From assembly GCF_036013975.1 (NCBI RefSeq), contig NZ_CP107904.1, positions 930,001-994,000 on the forward strand: a stretch of 64,000 nt of DNA, in the 5' to 3' direction. The position numbers were made by a program, and so were the translations under genes. This document shows, piece after piece, positions 8,238-17,038 of the stretch. The stretch is from Kitasatospora sp. NBC_00458. GTDB taxonomy: Bacteria; Actinomycetota; Actinomycetes; Streptomycetales; Streptomycetaceae. The notes under the pieces were generated by a model that was not told where the DNA came from, did no database searches, and saw only the letters and a program-made list of their open reading frames with translations. Positions within the stretch are counted from its first letter, which is position 1. Each line of letters begins with the position of its first letter.

Positions 8238-10183
8238 CCATGGGTGCGGGCTGGTACCTGCGGCGGCTGTCCCGGATGGGACCGCAGGAGGTCGGCGGCC
8301 GGGTGGGCGACGCGGTGCGCAGGCGGCGGTGGCGGTCGGCGCCGCCGCACCGTCCGCCGGTGACGGGTGCCCGGTTCACCGCCGTGCTGCCCGCCGGGGC
8401 GGTCGCCGCGGTGCCGCCGGACGCCGCCAAGCGCCTCGTCGCCGAGGCGGACCGGCTGCTGGACGGGCACGCCGAGTGGTTCGGGGTGGAGCGGGACGAT
8501 CTGGTCGACCCCGACTGGTGGCGCGACCCGAAGACCGGGCGGCGGGCGCCGTCCGGCTACGCCTTCGACGTGCCGTACCGGGACGAGGACGCGGTCGGGG
8601 ACGTCAAGCAGATCTGGGAGCCGTCCCGGCACCAGTACCTGACCGTGCTCGCCGCCGCCTACGCCGTCACCGGGGACGAGCGGTACGCCGAGCGCGTGGC
8701 CGGGCACCTGCGGTCCTGGTGGGCGGCCAACCCGCCGCTGCGCGGCGTGCACTGGGTCAGCGGCATCGAGCTGGGCATCCGCCTGCTGTCCTGGGTGTGG
8801 GTGCGCCGGCTGCTCGACGGCTGGCCGGGCGCGGCCGGGCTGTTCGAGGACAACCCGGTGGCGCTGGACCAGATCTGGCACCACCAGCGCTGGCTGGCCG
8901 CCTTCCCCAGCCGGGGGTCGTCGGCGAACAACCACGTCATCGCCGAGGCCGCCGGGCAGTTCGCCGCGGCCTGCGCGTTCGGGTGGTTCCCCTCCTCGAC
9001 GCGCTGGCGGTCCGCCGCGCTGCGGTCGCTGGAGCGGCACCTGCGCGCCAACACCTTCCCCTCCGGCCTCAACCGCGAGCTGGCCACCGAGTACCACGGG
9101 CTCGTCCTGGAGCTCGGCCTGGCCGCGGTGGCGGAGGCGGACGCCGCGTCCGTGCCGGTCCCCGCGACCGTGCGGCTCGTCCTGCTGCGGATGACCGACG
9201 CGCTCGCGGCCGTCGTGGACAACCGCCTGCGGCCCCCGCGCCAGGGGGACGCGGACGACGGGCACGGCCTGGTCCTGGACGGCGCGGGCACCGACCGCTG
9301 GGGCTCGCTGCTGGCCACCGGGGACGCCGTGTTCGGCCGGCTCGCCTGGTGGCCGGCGGTGACCGGCACCGATGTGCGCACCCCGCTGCTGGCCGCGCTC
9401 GTCCGGCCGTACGGGCGGAACGGGACGGTGACCCGCCCGGCCGAGCGGCCGGCCCACTTCGCCGACGCGGGGATGACCGTGCTGCGCGGCCCGGAGGAGA
9501 TCTGGTGCCGCTGCGACGGCGGTCCGCACGGGTTCCTGTCGATCGCCGCGCACGCCCACGCGGACGCGCTGTCCGTGGAGGTCCGGCACGACGGGGTCGA
9601 CGTGCTCGCCGACCCGGGGACGTTCTGCTACCACGGGCAACCCGAGTGGCGGCGGTACTTCCGCTCGACGCTGGGCCACAACACCCTGCAGCTGGACGGC
9701 GGTGACCAGTCCGTCTCCGGCGGCCCGTTCCTGTGGACCCGGCACGCCGGCAGCCGCGTCCTGGCCGCGGACGCCTCCGAGGAGGGCGTGGCCCGCTGGG
9801 CCGCCGAGCACGACGGCTACCGGCCCTCGGTGCACCGCCGCCGGGTGGAGCTGACCGCCGCGACCCGGGAGCTGCGGATCGTCGACGAGGTGCACGGACC
9901 GCGCCGGCCCGTGCGCCTGGCGTTCCACCTCGGCCCGGCGGTCACCGCGGACCTGACGGGGAACCGGGCGGTGCTGACCTGGAGCCGGGGCGGCGAGGAC
10001 CGCTCCGCGGTGCTCGACCTGCCCGGGCAGCTGTCCTGGTCGGCGCACCGCGGCGAGACCGACCCGCCGCTGGGCTGGTACTCCGCGGGCTTCGGACGCC
10101 GGGAACCCGCCACCGTGCTGGTCGGCGACGGCTTCGCCGACGGCACGCAGGGGTTCACCACCGTGCTCGGGTTCCGCGGCTAG
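8234..10183 (+). CDS. Heparinase II/III family polysaccharide lyase
   Basis: Protein of 649 residues with the N-terminal alpha/alpha barrel of heparinase II/III (about 20-390; SSANNHVIAEAAGQF is the conserved asparagine-histidine stretch) and the C-terminal beta-sheet domain (about 400-640; the block SIAAHAHADALSVEV and YFRSTLGHNTLQLDG). The family cleaves uronic-acid-containing polymers by beta-elimination. Inside an assembly locus it may trim or release the polymer made here. No signal peptide is visible at the N-terminus (MTMGAGWYLRRLSRMGP), so secretion is uncertain. The start ATG overlaps the upstream stop; a second in-frame ATG lies six bases later. Confidence 0.85.
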   Translation: MTMGAGWYLRRLSRMGPQEVGGRVGDAVRRRRWRSAPPHRPPVTGARFTAVLPAGAVAAVPPDAAKRLVAEADRLLDGHAEWFGVERDDLVDPDWWRDPKTGRRAPSGYAFDVPYRDEDAVGDVKQIWEPSRHQYLTVLAAAYAVTGDERYAERVAGHLRSWWAANPPLRGVHWVSGIELGIRLLSWVWVRRLLDGWPGAAGLFEDNPVALDQIWHHQRWLAAFPSRGSSANNHVIAEAAGQFAAACAFGWFPSSTRWRSAALRSLERHLRANTFPSGLNRELATEYHGLVLELGLAAVAEADAASVPVPATVRLVLLRMTDALAAVVDNRLRPPRQGDADDGHGLVLDGAGTDRWGSLLATGDAVFGRLAWWPAVTGTDVRTPLLAALVRPYGRNGTVTRPAERPAHFADAGMTVLRGPEEIWCRCDGGPHGFLSIAAHAHADALSVEVRHDGVDVLADPGTFCYHGQPEWRRYFRSTLGHNTLQLDGGDQSVSGGPFLWTRHAGSRVLAADASEEGVARWAAEHDGYRPSVHRRRVELTAATRELRIVDEVHGPRRPVRLAFHLGPAVTADLTGNRAVLTWSRGGEDRSAVLDLPGQLSWSAHRGETDPPLGWYSAGFGRREPATVLVGDGFADGTQGFTTVLGFRG

Positions 10184-10191
10184 GGGGGCGC

Positions 10192-11721
10192 GTGAGGATC
10201 AGGAGACGGCACCGGGGAGCGTCGGCGGCGGCGGCGCTGGCACTCGCCCTGCTGGTGGCGACCGGCTGCACGAGCACGCCGGACGCCCCGGCGGAGGTGA
10301 CCGCCGCGCCGTCCGGGCCGGCGGCCGTGGCCCGGGTGTGCGGCGCCCCCGCGGCGGGGCCGGCGACGGCCCCGGCGGGCGCGGTGACCGTCGACCCCGC
10401 GGTGGTCGACGACCTGGCCGTGAAGACCAGGGACAACCCCCCGCACACCACGTTCTGGCTCCTGCCGGGCACGCACACCCTCGAACCGGACCGCTACGCC
10501 CAGGTGATGGCCAAGGAGGGGGACACCTACGTCGGCGCGCCGGGCGCGGTGCTCGACGGCCGGAGGACCAACAACTACGCGTTCAGCGGCACCGCCCCCG
10601 GCGTCACCATCCGCCACCTGACCGTGCAGGGCTTCGTCGCGCCGCACGACGAGGGCGTGGTCAACCACGACATGGCCGACGGCTGGGTGATCGAGCACGC
10701 GACCATCCAGGAGAACTCCGGCGCCGGGCTGATGGCCGGTGCCCGCCAGCAGGTCCGCGCCAGCTGCCTGCGCAACAACGGGCAGTACGGGATGAACGCC
10801 TACAAGACCGGCGACACCATCAAGGGGCTGCTGGTCGAGGGCAACGAGATCGTGGGCAACAACACCGACGACTGGGAGCGGCGGCAGCCGGGCTGCGGCT
10901 GCACCGGGGGGATCAAGTTCTGGGCCGTCGACGGCGCCGACGTCCGCGGCAACTGGGTGCACGACAACCGCGGCGCCGGGCTGTGGGCGGACAACAACAA
11001 CAACGACTTCCTCGTCGAGGACAACCTGCTGGAGTCCAACGACGGCACCGCGCTGATGTACGAGACCAGCTACAACGCCGTCATCAGGAACAACACGATC
11101 CGGCGCAACAACTGGGTCGAGGGCCGCCGGCACGCGGCCGCCGGCGACGACTTCCCGTACGCGGCGGTCTACGTGTCGGAGGCCGGCGGCGAACCGCGGG
11201 TGCCGGCCCGCACGGACCGGATCGAGGTCTACCGCAACGTCCTGGAGGACAACTGGTCCGGGATCACCCTGTGGGAGAACGCCGACCGGTTCTGCAACAG
11301 CCCGGCCAACACCTCCACCGGCTACTGCACGCTGCTGGTGAAGGACACCCGGAGCTGCGCGAAACCGGCGATCGACACCGCACCGCTCTACGCCGACTGC
11401 CGGTGGAAGACCCAGCGGGTGGACGTCCACGACAACCGCTTCTCCCTCGACACGTCCGTCGTCAAGTGCACGGTGGAGTGCGCCCGGATGGCGGTGCTCT
11501 CCAACTACGGCACCTATCCGGACTGGTCGCCGTACAAGGGCAAGCGGGTCTCCCAGGCCATCACCCTCGAACAGGACAACCGCTGGCACGACAACACCTA
11601 CCTCGGACCGTGGAGCTTCGTCATCGACGACCCGGACCGGAGGCTCGACGCCGCGAAGTGGCAGGGCGAGCCGTACCGGCAGGACGCGGGCAGCACCTTC
11701 GCCCCGCAGGCCGGTGGTTGA
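10192..11721 (+). CDS. Secreted right-handed parallel beta-helix lipoprotein
   Basis: Protein of 509 residues opening with a lipoprotein signal: basic RIRRRHR, hydrophobic ALALALL, then lipobox VATGC, the Cys being the predicted lipidation site. The body is a right-handed beta-helix: repeated asparagine-rich turns such as DNRGAGLWADNNNNDFLVEDN and NNTIRRNN, of the kind found in pectate-lyase-like and mannuronan-epimerase-like proteins. I place it on the outer face of the membrane, probably cutting or modifying the polymer. The GTG at 10192 follows a GGGGGG ribosome-binding run by four bases. It overlaps the next gene by eight bases. The catalytic residues cannot be assigned by eye, and a purely binding role is possible. 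Confidence 0.8.
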   Translation: MRIRRRHRGASAAAALALALLVATGCTSTPDAPAEVTAAPSGPAAVARVCGAPAAGPATAPAGAVTVDPAVVDDLAVKTRDNPPHTTFWLLPGTHTLEPDRYAQVMAKEGDTYVGAPGAVLDGRRTNNYAFSGTAPGVTIRHLTVQGFVAPHDEGVVNHDMADGWVIEHATIQENSGAGLMAGARQQVRASCLRNNGQYGMNAYKTGDTIKGLLVEGNEIVGNNTDDWERRQPGCGCTGGIKFWAVDGADVRGNWVHDNRGAGLWADNNNNDFLVEDNLLESNDGTALMYETSYNAVIRNNTIRRNNWVEGRRHAAAGDDFPYAAVYVSEAGGEPRVPARTDRIEVYRNVLEDNWSGITLWENADRFCNSPANTSTGYCTLLVKDTRSCAKPAIDTAPLYADCRWKTQRVDVHDNRFSLDTSVVKCTVECARMAVLSNYGTYPDWSPYKGKRVSQAITLEQDNRWHDNTYLGPWSFVIDDPDRRLDAAKWQGEPYRQDAGSTFAPQAGG

Positions 11722-13054
11722 GGTGGGCGGGGAACCGGTGCGCGGCGCGGCCGCGGGCGGCGGACCGGCGGGCGGGCCGGGCACGGCGCTCCCCCGGCCC
11801 GCCGCCGGACGGCGGACCGGCGGCACGCCGAAGGCCGTCTGGGTCGTCTGGGCGCTCCTGGGCCTCAACACGCTCGGCTCCGCCGGGGCGAAGACCATCG
11901 TCAGGCTGCCCCGCTCCCTCATCCAGATGGCCACCATGGGCGCGCTGGTCTCCGCGTTCGCGCTGGCGCTCGCCCTCAACCTCAGGCTGCGCATCCGCGC
12001 CGGCGCCTTCCTGTTCCTGCTCAGCCTGCTGCTGGTGCCGAGCATCATCTCCAGCCTGCACCTGGAGGTCGGCGTCGGCGCGCTGTTCCGCTGCGCCCGG
12101 CTCACCATCTTCATCGCCACGCTGTGGCTGCTCAGCCGCTGGTGGAACGGCAGCCTGATGCTCGTCCGCACCCACATCCGGATGTACTTCGGGGTGCTCG
12201 TGTCGGTGGCCGCCGGCCTGGTCATCTCCCCGGGCACCGCCATGCCCGAGTACTACGGCGGGCGCCTGGTCGGCGCGCTGTGGCCGCTCACCCCGCCGCA
12301 GATCGGCCAGTACTCCGCGGTGATCATCGGACTCACCGTGCTGCTCCTGCTGGACCGCCGGACCACCGGGACCAGTGCGGCGGTGGTCATCGTGCCGACG
12401 CTCGTGCTGCTCGCGATGACCCACACCCGGACGGCCACCGTCGGCCTGCTCATCGGGCTGGCGCTGGCGATCGGCTCGCTCGTCCTGACCAGCGCCGCCG
12501 CCCGCCGGTTCTTCGCCTGGGCGGTGGTCACCTCCACGGTGGCCGCGGTGGCGTTCTCCTCCGCCCTGCAGGCGTGGTTCATGCGCGGACAGAGCAAGGA
12601 GAACTTCTCCAACCTCACCGGCCGGGCCAAGGTCTGGGACGCCCTGCTGACGGCGCCCCGGACGCTCCCCGAGCGGGTGTTCGGCACCGGCCTGGGCGAC
12701 AAGTCGTTCGGCGGGCTGCCCATCGACAACAGCTGGCTGGCCGTCTACAACGAGCAGGGCCAGCTCGGCATCGTCCTCGTGGCGGCGATCCTCCTCTCGC
12801 TGGGCGGGATCGCGCTGCTGCGCCCGCCCTCGCTGCCGAGGGCCTGCGCGATCTTCCTGATCAGCTACGTCGCGATCTCCTCGTACACCGAGGCCGGACT
12901 CGGCGACGCCTCGCCCTACCTGCTCCACCTGGCCCTGGCCGCGTCGCTGCTCGCGGCACCCGCCCCGGCACCCGCCGCGGCCATCCCCTCGACGGCGCCC
13001 GCGGGACCGCGGCGTCGCATCCCGCGCTGGGACCGGAACCGGGAGGTGACCTGA
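11714..13054 (+). CDS. O-antigen ligase/Wzy-type polymerase
   Basis: Multi-spanning membrane protein of 446 residues with about ten hydrophobic segments between residues 35 and 425. It carries the O-antigen-ligase family arrangement: a large extracytoplasmic loop around residues 285-345 (AWFMRGQSKENFSNLTGRAKVWDALL) with the N-x-TGR-x-xVW signature, followed by DNSWLAVYNEQGQLGIV. In a cluster with a flippase and Wzz-like proteins it is the best candidate for the polymerase that links repeat units outside the membrane. The GTG at 11714 overlaps the preceding stop by eight bases; a GTG at 11723 is an equally possible start. Ligase and polymerase roles cannot be told apart from sequence. Confidence 0.8.
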   Translation: MVEVGGEPVRGAAAGGGPAGGPGTALPRPAAGRRTGGTPKAVWVVWALLGLNTLGSAGAKTIVRLPRSLIQMATMGALVSAFALALALNLRLRIRAGAFLFLLSLLLVPSIISSLHLEVGVGALFRCARLTIFIATLWLLSRWWNGSLMLVRTHIRMYFGVLVSVAAGLVISPGTAMPEYYGGRLVGALWPLTPPQIGQYSAVIIGLTVLLLLDRRTTGTSAAVVIVPTLVLLAMTHTRTATVGLLIGLALAIGSLVLTSAAARRFFAWAVVTSTVAAVAFSSALQAWFMRGQSKENFSNLTGRAKVWDALLTAPRTLPERVFGTGLGDKSFGGLPIDNSWLAVYNEQGQLGIVLVAAILLSLGGIALLRPPSLPRACAIFLISYVAISSYTEAGLGDASPYLLHLALAASLLAAPAPAPAAAIPSTAPAGPRRRIPRWDRNREVT

Positions 13055-13056
13055 CC

Positions 13057-14331
13057 ATGCACGTCCTCGTGGTGCACAACCGCTACTCCTCGGCGCAGCC
13101 GAGCGGCGAGAACAGGGTCGTCGACGAGGAGGTGGGGCTGCTGCGCGCGGCCGGCCACCGGGTCGACGTGTTCGAGCGGCGCAGCGACGAGATCGCCGGC
13201 CGCTCGCTGCTCGGCAAGGTCGCGGTGCCGCTCCTGGTGCCGTGGAACCCGGCGGTCCGCACGGAGCTCGCCGACCGGCTCCGCGCCGAGCCGCCGGACG
13301 TGGTGCACGTCCACAACGTCTTCCCGCTGCTGTCGCCGGCGGTGATCGCCGCCTGCGCCGACGCGGGCGTGCCGGTCGTCGCCACGCTGCACAACTACAC
13401 CCAGGTCTGCCCGCCCGGCACGCTGCACCGGGACGGCGGGGAGTGCACCGAGTGCGTCGGCACGGTGGCGTCGCTGCCCGCCGTCCGGCACGGCTGCTAC
13501 CGGAACTCGCGGCTCGCGACGGTGCCGCTCGCGGTCAGCCTGGCGGTCAACCGGCGGCGGTGGTGGTCCGGGGTGGAGCGGTTCCTCTGCATCTCCGCGG
13601 CGCAGCGCGACATCCTGGTGCGGTCCGGCATGCCGGCCGAACGGCTGGTGGTGAAGCACAACTTCGTGCCCGACCCCGGGGTCCGCCGGGCGGACACCGG
13701 CGAGCACCTGCTGTTCCTCGGCCGGCTCACCGAGTCCAAGGGCGTGCGGCTGCTGATGGCGGCGTGGGACGCGCTGGCCGCGGAGGGCGGCGTCGGCGTC
13801 CCGCTCGTGCTCGCCGGGGCGGGGCCGCTGGAACCCGAGGTGACCGCCTGGGCGGCGGGCCGGGACGACGTGCGCTACGCCGGCCTGTACGACCCGGAGC
13901 AGTGTCGGCGGGCCGTCTCGCGGTCGGTCGCCGTGGTGGCTCCCTCGCTGTCCATGGAGACGTTCGGCCTGGTGGTCGCGGAGGCGATGGCGGCGGGGGT
14001 CCCGGCCGTCGCCGCCGGTCACGGCGCCTTCGTGGAGCTGGTGCAGGACGGGGTGACCGGGCTGTTGCACCGGCCGGGCGACGCGGCCTCGCTCGCGTCC
14101 TGCCTGCGCCGGATCACGGCCGACCCGGCCGGCAACCGGGAGATGGGCCGGACGGCCCGGACCCGGTACGACCGGGCCTTCAGTCCGGCGGTCGGGCTGG
14201 AGCGCCTGGTGGAGGAGTACCGCACCGCGATCGCGGGGCGGTCCGGCGGCGCGGACGGCGCGCCGCCGACGGGAACGACGAACGCTGGCTCGCGGCGGGA
14301 CGCCCGCGCGAGCAGGAAATGGGGGCAGTAG
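13057..14331 (+). CDS. Glycosyltransferase family 4
   Basis: GT-B fold retaining glycosyltransferase of 424 residues. It begins MHVLVVHNRYSSAQPSGENR, has the HVHNVFPLLSPAVI segment of the N-terminal domain, a small cysteine cluster (CPPGTLHRDGGECTECVG) often seen in this subgroup, and the C-terminal donor-binding block GRLTESKGVRLL followed by SMETFGLVVAEAMAAGVPAVA with the EX7E-type glutamates. It should transfer a sugar from a nucleotide donor to the growing lipid-linked unit. GGGAGGTGACC just before the ATG provides the ribosome-binding site. It lies two bases after the polymerase gene and abuts the methyltransferase gene directly. Confidence 0.85.
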   Translation: MHVLVVHNRYSSAQPSGENRVVDEEVGLLRAAGHRVDVFERRSDEIAGRSLLGKVAVPLLVPWNPAVRTELADRLRAEPPDVVHVHNVFPLLSPAVIAACADAGVPVVATLHNYTQVCPPGTLHRDGGECTECVGTVASLPAVRHGCYRNSRLATVPLAVSLAVNRRRWWSGVERFLCISAAQRDILVRSGMPAERLVVKHNFVPDPGVRRADTGEHLLFLGRLTESKGVRLLMAAWDALAAEGGVGVPLVLAGAGPLEPEVTAWAAGRDDVRYAGLYDPEQCRRAVSRSVAVVAPSLSMETFGLVVAEAMAAGVPAVAAGHGAFVELVQDGVTGLLHRPGDAASLASCLRRITADPAGNREMGRTARTRYDRAFSPAVGLERLVEEYRTAIAGRSGGADGAPPTGTTNAGSRRDARASRKWGQ

Positions 14332-15567
14332 ATGACACGATGCCGACTCTGCGGCTCGACGGCGCTGGGGAGCGTCGTCGACCTGGGGGCGACCCCGCCG
14401 TGCGAGAGCTTCCTCGCCGCGGACGAGCTGGACCGGCCGGAACCGACGTACCCGCTGCACCTGCGGGTCTGCACCGACTGCTGGCTCGCCCAGATCCCCC
14501 CGCTGATCACGCCGGAGGAGACGTTCACGCAGTACGCGTACTTCTCCTCGTACTCGACCTCCTGGGTGGAGCACGCGCGCACCTTCGTCGACGGGGCGGT
14601 GCCGCGGCTGGGCCTCGGCCCGGACTCGTTCGTGGTCGAGGTCGCCAGCAACGACGGGTACCTGCTGAAGCACGTGGTGGACCGGGGCATCCGCTGCCTC
14701 GGCGTCGAGCCGTCGGTGAACGTCGGTGCCGCGGCGCGGGAGGCGGGCGTTCCCACGCTCACGGAGTTCCTGGACCCGGCCACCGGCGCGGCCGTCCGCG
14801 CCGAGCACGGCCCGGCGGACCTGGTCGTGGCCAACAACGTGTACGCGCACATCCCCGACGTGGTCGGGTTCACCCGGGGGCTGCGCGCCCTGGTCGCGGA
14901 CGACGGCTGGGTCTCCATCGAGGTGCAGCACCTGCTGACCCTGATCGAGGAGAACCAGTACGACACGATCTACCACGAGCACTTCCAGTACTACACGGTC
15001 GCGTCCGCGGCCCGGGCGCTGGAGAGCGGCGGACTCACGCTGGTGGACGTCGAGCTGCTGCCCACGCACGGCGGTTCCATCCGGCTGTGGGCCCGGCCGG
15101 CCGCGGTGGCCGGCGAGCCGACCGGGCGGGTGGCCGACGTGCTGGCCCGGGAGAAGGCCGCCGGGCTGCAGGAGCTGTCCGGGTACACCGAGTTCTCGGC
15201 CCGGGTGGCGAAGGTGCGCCGGGACCTCCTGCGCTTCCTCGTCGAGGCGGCCGAGCGCGGCGAGACGGTCGTCGGCTACGGCGCCCCGGGCAAGGGCAAC
15301 ACCCTGCTCAACCACTGCGGCGTCCGGCCCGACCTGCTCCCGTACACGGTCGACCGGAACCCCTACAAGCACGGCAGGTTCACCCCGGGCACCCGGATCC
15401 CGATCCTGCCGCCGGAGCAGATCGCCACCGACCGGCCGGACTACGTCCTGGTCCTGCCGTGGAACCTGCGCGACGAGCTGGTCGAGCAGCTGTCCTACGT
15501 GCACGCCTGGGGCGGCCGGCTGGTCTTCCCCATCCCGGAACTCAGCATCGTCGAGGTGAAGCCGTGA
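14332..15567 (+). CDS. SAM-dependent sugar C-methyltransferase with N-terminal zinc motif
   Basis: Protein of 411 residues in the NDP-hexose C-methyltransferase group (like TylCIII and EvaC). The N-terminus has paired cysteines CRLCG and CTDC forming a zinc site, then the SAM-binding domain (VVEVASNDGYLLKHVV, about residues 100-116), and a C-terminal putative docking domain with GYGAPGKGNTLLNHCG at about 317-332. The family methylates C3 of 4-keto-6-deoxy sugars bound to a nucleotide. Beside a cytidylyltransferase and an epimerase it suggests a branched CDP- or dTDP-sugar in the polymer. The ATG directly follows the previous stop and its own stop overlaps the next GTG. Confidence 0.85.
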   Translation: MTRCRLCGSTALGSVVDLGATPPCESFLAADELDRPEPTYPLHLRVCTDCWLAQIPPLITPEETFTQYAYFSSYSTSWVEHARTFVDGAVPRLGLGPDSFVVEVASNDGYLLKHVVDRGIRCLGVEPSVNVGAAAREAGVPTLTEFLDPATGAAVRAEHGPADLVVANNVYAHIPDVVGFTRGLRALVADDGWVSIEVQHLLTLIEENQYDTIYHEHFQYYTVASAARALESGGLTLVDVELLPTHGGSIRLWARPAAVAGEPTGRVADVLAREKAAGLQELSGYTEFSARVAKVRRDLLRFLVEAAERGETVVGYGAPGKGNTLLNHCGVRPDLLPYTVDRNPYKHGRFTPGTRIPILPPEQIATDRPDYVLVLPWNLRDELVEQLSYVHAWGGRLVFPIPELSIVEVKP

Positions 15568-16391
15568 AGGTCGTCCTGTTCTGCGGCGGTTACGGGCTGC
15601 GGATGCGCAGCGGAACCTCCGACGACGTGCCCAAGCCGATGGCGATGGTCGGCCCGCGGCCGCTCATCTGGCACGTGATGCGCTACTACGCGTACTTCGG
15701 GCACACCGAGTTCATCCTGTGCCTCGGGTACGGGGCCCACCACATCAAGGACTTCTTCCTCAACTACGAGGAGACGACGTCCAACGACTTCGTGCTGCGG
15801 GGCGGGCGGACCGAGCTGCTGTCCACCGACATCGCCTCCTGGACGATCACGTTCGCCCAGACCGGCATCGAGTCGCCGATCGGCGAGCGGCTGCGCCGGG
15901 TGCGGCACCACCTGGACGGCGACGAGATGTTCCTCGCCAACTACGCCGACGTGCTCACCGACGCCCCGCTGCCGGAGATGATCGACGCGTTCGCCCGGCG
16001 CGACGCCGGTGCGTCGATGATGGTGGTGCCGCCGCAGTCCTCGTTCCACTGCGTGGAGCTGGGCGAGGACGGCCTGGTGGGGGGCATCACCGCGGTGAGC
16101 GAACTGCCGCTGTGGGAGAACGGCGGCTACTTCGTGCTCCGCCAGGAGGTCTTCGACCACATCCCGGAGAACGGGGACCTGGTCGCCGACGGCTGCACCC
16201 AACTGGCCAAGCGCGGAAGGCTGGTGGCCCACCAGCACCGCGGCTTCTGGAAGCCGACCGACACCGTGAAGGAGCGGGCCGCGCTCGACCTCGCCTACAC
16301 CCGGGGCGACCGCCCGTGGGCCGTGTGGGAGCGGGGCGCCGCGGCGGCGGGTGCGGCCGGCGGGACCGGCGCCGGGCCGGTGACCGCGTGA
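15564..16391 (+). CDS. rfbF: Glucose-1-phosphate cytidylyltransferase
   Basis: Nucleotidyltransferase of 275 residues. It shows the activation signature VVLFCGGYGLRMRSGTSDDVPKPMAMVG in short form, followed by RPLIWHVMRYYAYFGHTEFILCLGY, which is characteristic of RfbF. The lysine in PKPM and the aspartate in the LANYADVL strand (about residue 132) fit the catalytic and metal-binding roles. It makes CDP-glucose, entry point to CDP-deoxysugars. The GTG start overlaps the preceding stop, and the last 25 residues are an Ala-Gly-rich extension. No obvious CDP-glucose 4,6-dehydratase is seen in the window, so that step may be encoded to the left or elsewhere. Confidence 0.88.
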   Translation: MKVVLFCGGYGLRMRSGTSDDVPKPMAMVGPRPLIWHVMRYYAYFGHTEFILCLGYGAHHIKDFFLNYEETTSNDFVLRGGRTELLSTDIASWTITFAQTGIESPIGERLRRVRHHLDGDEMFLANYADVLTDAPLPEMIDAFARRDAGASMMVVPPQSSFHCVELGEDGLVGGITAVSELPLWENGGYFVLRQEVFDHIPENGDLVADGCTQLAKRGRLVAHQHRGFWKPTDTVKERAALDLAYTRGDRPWAVWERGAAAAGAAGGTGAGPVTA

Positions 16392-17035
16392 TCCGGCTGG
16401 GCGCCGGGCGTCCGGACCGGGTCGTCGCGCTGGGGGCGCACTGCGACGACATCGCGATCGGCGCCGGCGGCACGCTGCTGACGATGTGCCGCGCGCGGCC
16501 GGGCCTGCGGGTCGACGCGCTGGTGCTCTCCGGCGGCGGCGGCGAGCGGGAGCAGGAGGAGCGGGACGCGCTCGCCGCCTTCTGCCCGGACGCCGACCTG
16601 CGCCTGACCGTGCTCAAGCTGCCGGACGGCAGGCTGCCCGCGCACTGGGACGAGGCCAAGGCCTCGGTCGAGGAGCTGCGCGGGCGGACCGAGCCGCAGC
16701 TGGTCCTCGCGCCGCGCACCGAGGACGCGCACCAGGACCACCGCGGACTGGCGCAGCTGGTGACCACCGCGTTCCGCGACCACCTGGTGCTCGGCTACGA
16801 GATCGTCAAGTGGGACGGCGACCTGGGCCGTCCGACGGCGTACCAGCCGCTGTCCCCGGAGGTCGCCGAGGAGAAGGTGCGGCTGCTGCAGGAGCACTAC
16901 CCCTCGCAGCGGCACCGGCCCTGGTACGACCGGGAGGCCTTCCTCGGGCTGGCCCGGATCCGCGGCATCGAATGCCACGCGCGCTACGCCGAGGCGTTCG
17001 CCGTCGCCAAACTCGTTCTCGATCTGGAGGGATGA
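16388..17035 (+). CDS. PIG-L family deacetylase
   Basis: LmbE-like zinc N-deacetylase of 215 residues. The metal-binding motif is AHCDD at residues 17-21 (family AHPDD, with Cys replacing Pro), and the second histidine motif HQDH lies at about residue 118 (APRTEDAHQDHRG). Members remove acetyl groups from amino sugars or pseudosaccharides. Next to nucleotide-sugar genes this one probably deacetylates an N-acetylated sugar intermediate. GTG start overlapping the previous stop (gtga); two bases plus a stop separate it from the epimerase gene. Confidence 0.85.
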   Translation: MIRLGAGRPDRVVALGAHCDDIAIGAGGTLLTMCRARPGLRVDALVLSGGGGEREQEERDALAAFCPDADLRLTVLKLPDGRLPAHWDEAKASVEELRGRTEPQLVLAPRTEDAHQDHRGLAQLVTTAFRDHLVLGYEIVKWDGDLGRPTAYQPLSPEVAEEKVRLLQEHYPSQRHRPWYDREAFLGLARIRGIECHARYAEAFAVAKLVLDLEG

Positions 17036-17038
17036 ACC